Below the pieces are notes generated by a model that did no database searches, was not told the DNA's origin, and saw only the letters and a program-made list of their open reading frames with translations. Positions 1 through 7,647 of a stretch of 16,025 nt of DNA are shown here, in pieces; position 1 is the stretch's first letter, and each line of letters opens with the position of its first letter. This DNA comes from Anaerolineae bacterium (GTDB lineage: Bacteria > Chloroflexota > Anaerolineae > J102). The stretch lies in NCBI GenBank assembly GCA_027036755.1, contig JALWDV010000131.1, positions 1-16,025 of the forward strand. The letters run 5' to 3'. Both the position numbers and the translations under genes were made by a program.

Positions 1-10
1 GGATAAAGTC

Positions 11-45
11 CCCCGGCGCTGGCGGCGGGCGCGAAGCGCCCCGGG
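11..45. repeat. GC-rich imperfect inverted repeat at left edge
   Basis: The arms ggcgct (15-20) and agcgcc (35-40) pair, and the flanking C and G runs extend the stem with a one-base bulge. It lies in the 131 bases before the protease gene. No T tract follows, so it is not a convincing terminator. It could be the tail of an upstream transcription unit or a dispersed repeat. Confidence 0.35.
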
Positions 46-120
46 CCTATAACTGGATTATTTTGTCAACGTTCATGTAATCCGGCGGGTCTGTCCACTG
101 CAACGGCTATTTTCAAAACC

Positions 121-126
121 AGGTGA
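121..126 (+). promoter_or_regulatory. Ribosome binding site of the subtilase gene
   Basis: AGGTGA lies five bases before ATG 132. This favours ATG 132 over the in-frame GTG at 123, which would overlap the site itself. Confidence 0.6.
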
Positions 127-131
127 TCAAC

Positions 132-2540
132 ATGACGACGACATCTCCCGACATCCAAAATCCCACCCCCGCGCCCGCCCGCTCACGCGATCATTCGATG
201 GCCTGGATCGTCGTCTTCGGGTTGATGGGCTGGACCCTGTTCTGGACGCTGGTCATCCAGTGGGGGAGTCTGGGCTACGCCTGGTGGGGCGACGTCACCA
301 CCACGGGCCTGACGCAACAGCAGGCTCTGGCATTCGGTCTGCTGGCGCCGCTGGTGGTGGGCCTGCCCTTGCTGTTGGGGCTGCTGATCAAGGCCCGTCG
401 GCCCGCCGCACTGGTGCGCACCCTGCTGTGGGCGACTCTGGCCTCGCTGCTCTTTCTGCTGCCCCGGGTGCTGCTCCCGCCCAACGCCACCTACGCCGCG
501 GCCCTGAGCCGCACGGCGCTGGGACTGTTGTTGGGCGCAGGCCTGCTGGCCTGGTCGGGCAAGCGGAGGCGGCTGGGGCGCTGCGATGTGACCGCGCTGC
601 TGCTGGCCCTGGTGCTGGGCCTCGTCTTTCTCATTCCCTGGCTCAGGTTTGGCGCCCTGGGCAATGGCTGGGATGTGTTGGTGGACGGCTTGCAGGCCCT
701 GGCCCTGGCCGTCACCCTGGTGGGCCTCAGCGTTTATCTGACGCCCCAGCTGAGAGAAACCTCGGAGAATCAGCGGCGCAATCTCTTTTTGGGCGGCAGC
801 GCCCTGCTGGTTTCCTTTCTGGTCATCGGCGGCAGTTGGGGGCAGATGGATTATCAGGCGCTGCTGATGGGCGTGCTGCCCGCGCTTGCCTTCCCCCTGG
901 CGTTGTTCGGCCTCGGCCACCGCAAATACCCGGCCGGAGCGGGGATGCTGCTGGTGTTGCTGGCGGCGTTCGGGCCGCTGGCCTTCTTCGATCCCATCGA
1001 GCTGAATCTGTACGGGCTTTTCAGCGGCGAAGCGGCCAAATGGGCCTTCGCGGCCGCCACCTGGGCGGTGACCTGGGGCTGGATCGCGCTCTTCGGCTCG
1101 CTGATTCTGACCAACGCCCTGCTGCGCCCGAAGCTGAAAGCCCTCTGGGGCGGATTGGCTGCGGCCGCGGCCATTGCTGCGGTGGCGGTCTATCTGCTGG
1201 CCGGACAACCAGGCTTTTTCGGCGATGATTTCTTCGTGGTGATGAGCGCCCAGGCCGATCTCTCCCGGGCCGGGAGCATCACCGATGTGGATGAGCGGCG
1301 GGCCTGGGTGTATGACACCCTGGTCGAGCACGCGGACGCCAGTCAGAAGGACTTGCTGGCCTGGCTGGACGCCCGCAACATCCCCTACACCCGCTACTAT
1401 CTGACCAACGGCGTCGAGGTGCACGCTTCCGCCATCCGCCGCTGGCAGATCGCGCGCCGACCCGATGTGTTCAAGATCGTGTACAGCCCCGAGCTGCGTC
1501 CTGTTCCCAGGCTGCCAGAGCTGGAGCCAGGCAACGCGGAAAAGCCCGCGGAGCCCCCCTGGGGACTGAAGACCCTCGGCGTTCCCAGGGTGTGGGATGA
1601 GCTGGGCGTGCGGGGCGCGGGCGTGGTCATCGGTCAATCCGATTCGGGCGTAGACGCCACCCATCCGGCGCTGGCCGACGGCTATCGCGGCAAAAGGATG
1701 GGGTCGGATGATTACAACTGGCTGGATCCCTGGTATGGCAAGCCGCATCCCTACGACAACGTGGGGCATGGCACCCACACCCTGGCCACCGCGGTCGGAG
1801 ATGATCTGGTGGGCGTCGCGCCCGACGCCGAATGGTTCGCGTGCGCCAATCTGGTGCGAGCCTTTGGCAGCCCGGCCTACTATCTCACCTGTATGCAATT
1901 CATGCTGGCTCCCTATCCCCAGGATGGCGATCCCTTCCGGGATGGCAAGCCCGAGCTGGCCGCAGACATCAGCACCAACTCGTGGGGCTGTCCCGCCCGC
2001 CTCGAGGGCTGCGATGAGGAGACCTTGTGGTTCGCCGCGCAGGCGCTGCGGGCCGCGGGCATCTTCTTCGTGGCCGCTGCGGGCAACGAGGGCCCGGCCT
2101 GCAACTCGTTGCACACCCCGCCCGGCAACTACGCCAACACCATCATGTCGGTGGGCGCGCTCGCGCCCGATGGGAACATCGCTGAATTCTCCAATCGCGG
2201 GCCCGAAACCCATTCGCCCGATGGCGCCAGCGGGCCCGATGTGCTGGCTCCGGGCGTGCAGGTGCTTTCGGCCTGGCCCAACCGGGGCTGGAACCGCATC
2301 GAAGGCACCTCTATGGCCGCGCCCCACGTGGCGGGCGTGGCCGCGTTGATGTGGTCCGCCAATCCGGCCCTGCGGGGCAACGTGGAGGAGACCGAGCGTC
2401 TCATCATCGAGACCGCCCGACCCTACGAAGGCGCGCCCGATGCGTGCAGCGCGCCGGGCCAACTGCCCGACCCCGCCTACGGCTACGGCGTCATCGACGC
2501 CTACGCAGCGGTCAAGGCCGCGCTGGACTGGCAGCCGTAA
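132..2540 (+). CDS. Membrane-anchored subtilisin-like serine protease (peptidase family S8)
   Basis: 802 residues from ATG 132. Residues about 20-360 form a polytopic membrane domain with about ten or eleven hydrophobic segments separated by short basic or proline-rich loops. Residues about 375-470 resemble an I9-type subtilase propeptide (SQKDLLAWLDARNIPYTRYY). The catalytic domain fills about 480-800. Its triad is Asp504 (SDSGVD), His546 (GHGTH) and Ser727 (GTSMAAPH), with oxyanion-hole Asn652 (AAGNEG). All key residues are present, so an active peptidase is expected. Cysteines in the catalytic domain (for example in SWGCPARLEGC) could form disulfides if the domain is extracytoplasmic, which is the likely orientation but is not shown directly. 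There is no classical cleavable signal peptide, so membrane insertion would be through the first hydrophobic segment. The membrane domain matches no transporter family I recognise. Substrate unknown. The gene ends in a strong hairpin and seems monocistronic. Confidence 0.93.
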   Translation: MTTTSPDIQNPTPAPARSRDHSMAWIVVFGLMGWTLFWTLVIQWGSLGYAWWGDVTTTGLTQQQALAFGLLAPLVVGLPLLLGLLIKARRPAALVRTLLWATLASLLFLLPRVLLPPNATYAAALSRTALGLLLGAGLLAWSGKRRRLGRCDVTALLLALVLGLVFLIPWLRFGALGNGWDVLVDGLQALALAVTLVGLSVYLTPQLRETSENQRRNLFLGGSALLVSFLVIGGSWGQMDYQALLMGVLPALAFPLALFGLGHRKYPAGAGMLLVLLAAFGPLAFFDPIELNLYGLFSGEAAKWAFAAATWAVTWGWIALFGSLILTNALLRPKLKALWGGLAAAAAIAAVAVYLLAGQPGFFGDDFFVVMSAQADLSRAGSITDVDERRAWVYDTLVEHADASQKDLLAWLDARNIPYTRYYLTNGVEVHASAIRRWQIARRPDVFKIVYSPELRPVPRLPELEPGNAEKPAEPPWGLKTLGVPRVWDELGVRGAGVVIGQSDSGVDATHPALADGYRGKRMGSDDYNWLDPWYGKPHPYDNVGHGTHTLATAVGDDLVGVAPDAEWFACANLVRAFGSPAYYLTCMQFMLAPYPQDGDPFRDGKPELAADISTNSWGCPARLEGCDEETLWFAAQALRAAGIFFVAAAGNEGPACNSLHTPPGNYANTIMSVGALAPDGNIAEFSNRGPETHSPDGASGPDVLAPGVQVLSAWPNRGWNRIEGTSMAAPHVAGVAALMWSANPALRGNVEETERLIIETARPYEGAPDACSAPGQLPDPAYGYGVIDAYAAVKAALDWQP

Positions 2541-2548
2541 ACAGGGGA

Positions 2549-2581
2549 AGGTGAGACGCACTTCGGAAGTGCGTCTCACCT
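2549..2581 (+). terminator. Strong hairpin after the subtilase gene, possible terminator
   Basis: A perfect 15-bp stem (2549-2563 with 2567-2581) has a CGG loop and starts eight bases after the protease stop. No T run follows, so it may be a mRNA-stabilising hairpin or an atypical terminator. A second small stem, taacgc/gcgtta, follows at 2586-2600. Confidence 0.45.
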
Positions 2582-2637
2582 GGGATAACGCTTCGCGTTA
2601 AAATGGTTGCGATCTCCCATTTTTTATGTCCGAGTTC

Positions 2638-2666
2638 TTTTTCATTGGGGCGCACCGATGTAAAAT
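2638..2666 (+). promoter_or_regulatory. Possible promoter of the CBS-domain gene
   Basis: TAAAAT at 2661-2666 is a fair -10 hexamer. The sequence 17 bp upstream (TTTTTC, 2638-2643) is a poor -35. It would give a leader of about 50 nt before ATG 2726. Weak call based on position and one hexamer. Confidence 0.25.
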
Positions 2667-2713
2667 AGATGGCGTCAGATTTCCAAACGCTACAAATACC
2701 CTTTCTCAAAGTC

Positions 2714-2718
2714 GAGGA
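2714..2718 (+). promoter_or_regulatory. Ribosome binding site of the CBS-domain gene
   Basis: GAGGA lies seven bases before ATG 2726. It supports that start over the in-frame ATG at 2669, which has no such site. Confidence 0.6.
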
Positions 2719-2725
2719 TAGACCC

Positions 2726-3196
2726 ATGGACCTAATAGCCGGTCTCAAGCAAGAGTCCGTCATCAAGATGAATTTAGCGGACTACTGCACCGCCGAGGCG
2801 GATGCCTCGGTCAAAGATGTCCTGGCCGCCATGAATGCACAGCACTGCCATAATGCACTGATTCTGCGTGGGGGCAAGTTGGCGGGCATATTCACCGATC
2901 GGGATGTGTTGATGAAAATCGCAGATAACCCCGAAACGCTGGACAAGCCTGTCAGCGATTTTATGACCTCCGAGGTCGTCACCATCTCCAAGGCCGCCAC
3001 TGCTGCGGATGCTCTGGCATTGATGTCGCTCAAACATGTCCGCAACATTCCGGTGGTGGAGGATGATGGCAGCATCGTCGGGAATTTCACCCATTTCTCC
3101 GTGCTGGACTTTTTGGCCGAAAAATTCCCCGATGTGACGCTGACCCATTATCCCAACTCCTTCCGGCGGTTCTCGCGGCGCCGTCATGGCGGTTGA
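2726..3196 (+). CDS. Stand-alone two-CBS-domain protein
   Basis: 156 residues from ATG 2726. Two CBS motifs make up nearly the whole protein: CBS1 at about 16-75 (ends with GGKLAGIFTDRDVLMK) and CBS2 at about 77-135 (FMTSEVVTISKAATAADALA, then IPVVEDDGSIVG). The Bateman pair usually binds AMP, ATP or related nucleotides and regulates a partner. There is no catalytic domain, signal peptide or membrane segment, so a cytoplasmic regulator is likely. The tail is basic (FRRFSRRRHGG). It precedes korA by 233 bp on the same strand, and korB carries its own CBS pair, so a regulatory link to this oxidoreductase is plausible but inferred. The ligand cannot be told from sequence. Confidence 0.88.
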   Translation: MDLIAGLKQESVIKMNLADYCTAEADASVKDVLAAMNAQHCHNALILRGGKLAGIFTDRDVLMKIADNPETLDKPVSDFMTSEVVTISKAATAADALALMSLKHVRNIPVVEDDGSIVGNFTHFSVLDFLAEKFPDVTLTHYPNSFRRFSRRRHGG

Positions 3197-3239
3197 TTTT
3201 TTGAAGGAAACGTAACTGCTAACGTAGCATGGCCAAAAA

Positions 3240-3322
3240 CCACGAAGACACGATGACACGAAGGCGCGAAGGGTGAGCAATAAGGATTTTCTTCGTGTCT
3301 TCGTTCCTTCGAGCCTTCGTGG
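3240..3322. repeat. Long imperfect inverted repeat of 'cacgaag' units
   Basis: A 32-base left arm (3240-3271) pairs with a right arm (3291-3322) at 25 of 32 positions by hand count, across a 19-base spacer. Both arms are built from repeats of acacgaag/cttcgtgt, the pattern of a dispersed intergenic repeat. It occupies the gap between the CBS gene and korA and could fold in the transcript. Confidence 0.7.
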
Positions 3323-3429
3323 CAAGACATTTTCCAGGCCGAATCAGGCTACCTGAGCAGTTACAAGGAAACAGAAACAACAAATAAGTTCCCGGGTGTT
3401 TTCGGGAAACAAAAAGGAGACATTATGCA

Positions 3430-5295
3430 ATGACAGAGCAAAAAGCAATGCCCGTCAAGGAGCTAGAAGATGTCGTCATCCGGTTTGCGGGCGACTCGGG
3501 CGACGGCATGCAGCTTACTGGCAGCCAGTTCACCAATACGGCGGCCATCGTAGGCAACGACATCAGCACATTTCCCGACTACCCCGCCGAGATCCGGGCC
3601 CCGGCCGGCACCCTGGGCGGCGTCAGCGGCTTCCAGGTGCATCTGGCCGAGCATGATATCTGGACGCCGGGCGACAGCCCCGACGTGCTGGTGGCCATGA
3701 ACCCGGCGGCGCTGAAGGTCAGCCTGCCCGATCTGGAAAAGGGTGCGATCATCATTGTCAACACCGACGCTTTCACCCCAGGCAATCTCAAAAAAGCGGG
3801 CTACGAGAGCAATCCGCTGGAAGATGATTCGCTGAAAGATTTCCAGGTCATCAAAGTGCCCATCACCACGCTGAACCGCAATGCGGTGGAAGGCGTGGAG
3901 GGCATGAACAAGAAGGACATCGACCGCAGCAAGAATTTCTTTGCCCTGGGGCTGGTTTACTGGATGTTCGATCGTCCGCTGGAACCCTCCATCGAGTGGG
4001 TGAAGAAGAAGTTCGGCAAGCGCAATCCCGCCGCGGTCGAGGCCAACATCAAGGCCCTGCAGGCTGGCTATTTCTACGGCGAGACCGCGGAAATTTTCCA
4101 GATGCGCTTCCGCATCAAGCCTGCGTCTCTGCCCCCCGGCACTTATCGCAAGGTTTCGGGCAGCGAAGCCGCGGCCATGGGCCTGGTGACTGCGGCCCGC
4201 AAGGCGGGCAAGCTGCTGTTCTACGGCGCTTATCCTATCACCCCGGCCAGCGACATCTTGCACAACCTGGCTCCCCTGCGCAACTTCGATGTCATCACCT
4301 TCCAGGCCGAGGACGAGATCGCGGCCATGGGCGCGACGGTGGGCGCTGCGTTTGCCGGCGCCTGCGCAGTGACCGGCACCAGCGGCCCTGGCGTGGCTCT
4401 CAAGAGCGAGGCGCTGAACCTGGCCGTGATGCTGGAAGTGCCTCTGGTCATCGTCAACGTGCAGCGCGGCGGCCCCAGCACGGGCCTGCCCACCAAGGTG
4501 GAGCAGTCGGACTTGTATCAGATCATGTTCGGGCGCAATGGCGAAAGCCCCATGCCCGTGGTGGCTGCGTCCTCTCCTTCCGACTGCTTCGACACCGCTA
4601 TCGAGGCCTATCGTCTGGCCGTGCGCTCGATGGCTCCTGTGGCCATGATGATGGACGGCTATCTGGCCAACAGCTCCGAGCCCTGGAACATCCCTGACGC
4701 CGACGACATCGAGCCTATCGTCGTCGAACACCCCACCGAGCCCAATGGTCCGAACGGCAAATTCCTGCCCTACAAGCGCGATCCCATCACCATGGCGCGG
4801 CCGTGGGCCATTCCCGGCACGCCCGGCCTGGAGCATCGGGTGGGCGGTCTGGATAAAGCCCCTGAGACCGGCAACGTCTCCTATGCGCCCGAGCATCATC
4901 AGCAGATGGTGAATGAGCGGGCCGCCAAGGTCGCGCGCCTGGCCGACATCATCCCCGAGCAAGAAGTCTTTGGCCCGAAAGAGGGCGAGCTGCTGGTGGT
5001 TGGCTGGGGCGGCACTTATGGCGCTATCCACGCCGCGGTGGCGCAGGCGCAGGCCAAAGGACAATCGGTGGCCCACGCGCATATCCGCTACCTTAATCCC
5101 TTCCCTCGCAACCTGGGCTACATCCTGCAGAATTACGACAAGATCCTGGTGGCCGAGCTGAATATGGGCCAACTGGCAACCCTGCTGCGAGACCGCTATC
5201 TGGTGGACGTGCTGACCCTGAACAAAGTCCAGGGTCGCCCCTTCAAGATCAGCGAAGTCAGCGCCAAAATCGACGAATTACTGGCTGGAGAATAG
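3430..5295 (+). CDS. korA: 2-oxoacid:ferredoxin oxidoreductase, fused gamma/alpha subunit
   Basis: 621 residues. With the beta subunit it should catalyse CoA-dependent oxidative decarboxylation of a 2-oxoacid (2-oxoglutarate or a related acid) with ferredoxin as electron acceptor, or the reverse carboxylation. Residues about 12-200 are the gamma domain (start VIRFAGDSGDGM). The alpha domain follows, with YPITPAS at 268-274 and the conserved QRGGPSTGLPTKVEQSDL at 345-362. A C-terminal transketolase-like domain (about 515-621) follows a variable segment. Length and gamma-alpha order fit the two-subunit KorAB type. AAGGAGA at 3414-3420 lies nine bases before ATG 3430. An ATG at 3425 opens only a two-codon frame. 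korB starts two bases after the stop. No separate ferredoxin-like delta subunit is present. Substrate choice between 2-oxoglutarate and others is not certain. Confidence 0.93.
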   Translation: MTEQKAMPVKELEDVVIRFAGDSGDGMQLTGSQFTNTAAIVGNDISTFPDYPAEIRAPAGTLGGVSGFQVHLAEHDIWTPGDSPDVLVAMNPAALKVSLPDLEKGAIIIVNTDAFTPGNLKKAGYESNPLEDDSLKDFQVIKVPITTLNRNAVEGVEGMNKKDIDRSKNFFALGLVYWMFDRPLEPSIEWVKKKFGKRNPAAVEANIKALQAGYFYGETAEIFQMRFRIKPASLPPGTYRKVSGSEAAAMGLVTAARKAGKLLFYGAYPITPASDILHNLAPLRNFDVITFQAEDEIAAMGATVGAAFAGACAVTGTSGPGVALKSEALNLAVMLEVPLVIVNVQRGGPSTGLPTKVEQSDLYQIMFGRNGESPMPVVAASSPSDCFDTAIEAYRLAVRSMAPVAMMMDGYLANSSEPWNIPDADDIEPIVVEHPTEPNGPNGKFLPYKRDPITMARPWAIPGTPGLEHRVGGLDKAPETGNVSYAPEHHQQMVNERAAKVARLADIIPEQEVFGPKEGELLVVGWGGTYGAIHAAVAQAQAKGQSVAHAHIRYLNPFPRNLGYILQNYDKILVAELNMGQLATLLRDRYLVDVLTLNKVQGRPFKISEVSAKIDELLAGE

Positions 5296-5297
5296 TC

Positions 5298-6806
5298 ATG
5301 GCTACAGAAATCAAACTTACTCGCAAGGACTTCATGTCCGACCAAACCGTTCGCTGGTGCCCCGGCTGTGGCGACTACGCCATCCTCGCCACGGTGCAGA
5401 AGACCTTCCCGCGTCTGGGCATCCCCAAAGAGAATTTCGTCGTCGTCTCGGGTATTGGCTGCTCCAGTCGCTTCCCCTACTACATGGACACCTACGGCAT
5501 CCACAGCATCCATGGCCGCGCGCCCACGCTGGCCACGGGCATCAAGCTTAGCAACCCCGAGCTCAGCGTGTGGGTGATTACGGGTGATGGCGACGCCCTT
5601 TCCATCGGCGGCAACCACATCCTGCACGCAGGACGCCGCAACGTGGACCTGAACATCCTGCTGTTCAACAACCGCATCTATGGCCTGACCAAAGGTCAGC
5701 TTTCCCCGACTTCGCCCGTGGGAACCCGGACCAAATCTTCGCCCTACGGCAGCATCGAGCGTCCGCTGAATCCGGTGGAAGTGGCGCTGGCCTCGGGCGC
5801 GACCTATGTGGCCCGCACCATCGACGTGCTGCAGAAAGAGATGGGCGAGATCATGTATCAGGGCGCGCTGCACAAGGGCCTGTCCTTCACCGAGATCATG
5901 CAGAACTGCGTTATCTTCAATAATGGCGCCTGGTTCGATTATTCCGACCGCAGCAAGCGGGCCGATAACGATCTTTTCCTTGAAGCGGGCAAGCCCATGA
6001 TCTTTGGCAAGAACAAGGACAAGGGCCTGGTGCATTCCGATAACGGCTTCAAGGTGGTGGAGATCGGCGATGAATACAGCATCGAGGACATCGCCGTGCA
6101 TGATCCCACTTCGCTGGATAACGCTTTCCTGCTGAGCCAGCTCACCTATCCCCTGCCTCTGGGCATCATCTATCAGGTGACCAAGCCCACCTATTGCGAG
6201 GGCATGTGGGGGCAGATCGAGCAGGTCAAGGCTCAGAAGGGCGTAGGCGATCTCAACGCGCTCTACCGCAGCGCCGACACCTGGACCGTCGTAGAGGAAG
6301 GCGAGCTCGAGATCAAGGCCGAAGTGCGCGGCGATGTGGAATCCAATCTGGATGAGGCCTATGTGGACGAGGTGCTGGGCCGCGAGCCGCTGGAGGCTGA
6401 TTTGGCCGAACAGTTGTCGGGTCTGACGCTGTACGACTTGAATCCCAAAGCGCCCATCACCATCGGGCCCACCGCCCGCATGGACCACGCCCTATATCTG
6501 ATGCGTGAGCATCGCATCGGCGCGTTGCTGGTGGTTGCGCCCGACCGCCATCTCACCGGCATCATCACCGAGGTGGATATCCAGGAGCGCCTGGCGGGCA
6601 CAGGCATGAAGCTGCACGATGTGACGGTGCAGGAATTTATGACGCCCCAACCGGTGGCCCTGCCGCTGGACGCGTCGGTGTTGGAGGCGGTGCATTTTAT
6701 GACCTCCAAGCGCTTCCGCCATCTGCCCGTGGTGGATGACACCCTGCGCCCGGTGGGCGTCATCTCCTCCCGCGATCTGGTGGAGTATTTGGTCAAGCAC
6801 CTGTAG
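5298..6806 (+). CDS. korB: 2-oxoacid:ferredoxin oxidoreductase beta subunit with C-terminal CBS pair
   Basis: 502 residues, against roughly 280-350 for ordinary KorB. The enzymatic part (about 1-306) has WCPGCGDYAI with Cys21 and Cys24, Cys55 in GIGCSS and Cys204 in MQNC, matching the four [4Fe-4S] ligands of the family. Thiamine-diphosphate binding is shown by GDGDALSIGGNH at 96-107 and the following NNRIYGLTKGQ. An acidic linker (about 307-383) leads to two CBS motifs: about 384-436 (MREHRIGALLVV...GIITEVDI) and about 443-502 (FMTPQPVALPLDASVLEAV...GVISSRDLVEYL). The frame is continuous, with no sign of a missed stop. GGAG at 5287-5290 within the end of korA serves as ribosome site, so translation is coupled. 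The CBS pair may tie carbon flux to adenylate status; this is inference. Confidence 0.93.
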   Translation: MATEIKLTRKDFMSDQTVRWCPGCGDYAILATVQKTFPRLGIPKENFVVVSGIGCSSRFPYYMDTYGIHSIHGRAPTLATGIKLSNPELSVWVITGDGDALSIGGNHILHAGRRNVDLNILLFNNRIYGLTKGQLSPTSPVGTRTKSSPYGSIERPLNPVEVALASGATYVARTIDVLQKEMGEIMYQGALHKGLSFTEIMQNCVIFNNGAWFDYSDRSKRADNDLFLEAGKPMIFGKNKDKGLVHSDNGFKVVEIGDEYSIEDIAVHDPTSLDNAFLLSQLTYPLPLGIIYQVTKPTYCEGMWGQIEQVKAQKGVGDLNALYRSADTWTVVEEGELEIKAEVRGDVESNLDEAYVDEVLGREPLEADLAEQLSGLTLYDLNPKAPITIGPTARMDHALYLMREHRIGALLVVAPDRHLTGIITEVDIQERLAGTGMKLHDVTVQEFMTPQPVALPLDASVLEAVHFMTSKRFRHLPVVDDTLRPVGVISSRDLVEYLVKHL

Positions 6807-6841
6807 GCCGGGCGTCCCTTGCGTTTCATGCAACGAACAAG

Positions 6842-6869
6842 GCCCCTGCCGGTTGGCGGGGGCTTTTTT
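6842..6869 (+). terminator. Intrinsic terminator of korAB
   Basis: A stem of about nine pairs (gcccctgcc with ggcggggg plus c, one G-U) and a four-base loop is followed directly by six T. It starts 35 bases after the korB stop. On the opposite strand no T run follows, so it does not serve the converging zinc-finger gene. Confidence 0.88.
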
Positions 6870-6908
6870 ATCGGGAACTGACGTTCCCATTTGAAACACA
6901 CCCTTTGC

Positions 6909-7301
6909 TCATTCCACAGGAAAATGCCAGCGGGTTCGCTGCGGGTTCATGCCTCGACGCAGCATCCGCTCCACTTCCCCCTGACATTTGACGCACAGCG
7001 TGGCTTCGGGCTTCACTTCCAGACGTTCCTGCGGAATTTCTGCGCCGCATCGTTCACAGACGCCATACTGGCCAGCCTCGATGATCTTGAGGGCATGATC
7101 CACTGCCGCCAGCTTGGCCTCCAGGGTTTCGAGCAGCGTGGCGCTTTTTTCTCGCTCGATGATCTCCGGATCGCCTTCTTCCACATCCACATCGACTTCG
7201 CTTTTCAACGTCTGCTTCAGCGCTTCGATATCTCCTAACAGCGATTCGCGCTCCTGGAGCAACTTTTGCTTATTCTGTTCGACAAATTGAGCGTCCAGCA
7301 T
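6909..7301 (-). CDS. DksA/TraR-family zinc-finger protein
   Basis: 130 residues. The N-terminal half (about 8-75) is a charged helical region expected to form the coiled coil of the family, with an acidic stretch DVDVEEGDPE near 37-46. The C-terminal zinc finger is C82-x2-C85-x17-C103-x2-C106 (CERCGAEIP...TLCVKC), the canonical DksA/TraR spacing. Such proteins bind in the RNA polymerase secondary channel and tune transcription initiation; in short DksA-like proteins of this kind the target is often unknown. AGGAGGA (minus strand, 7311-7317) lies nine bases before ATG 7301, a near-perfect ribosome site. It converges on korB and diverges from ruvB. Confidence 0.9.
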   Translation of the reverse strand: MLDAQFVEQNKQKLLQERESLLGDIEALKQTLKSEVDVDVEEGDPEIIEREKSATLLETLEAKLAAVDHALKIIEAGQYGVCERCGAEIPQERLEVKPEATLCVKCQGEVERMLRRGMNPQRTRWHFPVE

Positions 7302-7310
7302 TCTATTTCA

Positions 7311-7317
7311 TCCTCCT
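7311..7317 (-). promoter_or_regulatory. Ribosome binding site of the DksA-like gene
   Basis: Read on the minus strand this is AGGAGGA, nine bases before the ATG. It is the strongest such site in the window. Confidence 0.75.
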
Positions 7318-7413
7318 GAAGGGGGCGTAAATCCACGATTTTCTTATCGTATGGAAACCGCATCTAAAAGCACGGGATTCTCGCCTTCGAGAAACCAAAG
7401 ATTTGGGCGCAAT

Positions 7414-7443
7414 CTTTTACCATAAAATGACGCGTTTCGTCAA
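7414..7443 (-). promoter_or_regulatory. Candidate promoter for the DksA-like gene
   Basis: On the minus strand TTGACG (7443-7438) is separated by 18 bp from TAAAAG (7419-7414). It would start a leader of about 105 nt. The -35 is good and the -10 matches four of six consensus bases. Confidence 0.4.
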
Positions 7444-7473
7444 GCTGGCGAAGGATAAAAACAGGTCATTGAC

Positions 7474-7502
7474 TTGTTGTAGAACAAACGACCGTCTATA
7501 AT
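7474..7502 (+). promoter_or_regulatory. Sigma-70-type promoter for ruvB
   Basis: TTGTTG (7474-7479), a 17-bp spacer and a perfect TATAAT (7497-7502). Transcription would start near 7509 and give a leader of about 140 nt before ATG 7648. A TTGACT at 7469 would need a 22-bp spacer and is less likely. Confidence 0.6.
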
Positions 7503-7567
7503 AGGCCTTATTGGAAATAACCCACCGTGAGACGGATTCACCGCTTTCCGCTCAACTATGCCTGGAT

Positions 7568-7626
7568 CAATGATTGATGATTAAAGGGAAATTCACGCTG
7601 ATTTAGTCTTTAATCACTATTCATTG
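7568..7626 (+). repeat. Imperfect hairpin in the ruvB leader
   Basis: The 19-base arms 7568-7586 and 7608-7626 match at 16 of 19 positions; the inner nine pairs (tgattaaag/ctttaatca) are perfect, with a 21-base loop. The 3' arm ends at the alternative TTG start (7624) and lies 21 bases before ATG 7648. It may affect ruvB translation or be a dispersed repeat. Confidence 0.6.
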
Positions 7627-7647
7627 GGTCATTTACACGCAATTCTC

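Noticed and set aside
183..2579. Long open frame of 798 residues on the minus strand opposite the protease
   Set aside because: Composition is Gly, Gln, His and Arg rich with no family motif. It mirrors the real S8 gene, whose catalytic motifs are all on the plus strand.
2669..2725. Upstream ATG for the CBS-domain gene
   Set aside because: It lacks a ribosome site and overlaps the candidate promoter region, while ATG 2726 has GAGGA at good spacing.
3463..5172. Long minus-strand frame opposite korA
   Set aside because: Antisense shadow of a gene with clear KorA motifs; low-complexity translation.
5196..6488. Long minus-strand frame opposite korB
   Set aside because: Antisense shadow; no recognisable domain and no ribosome site.
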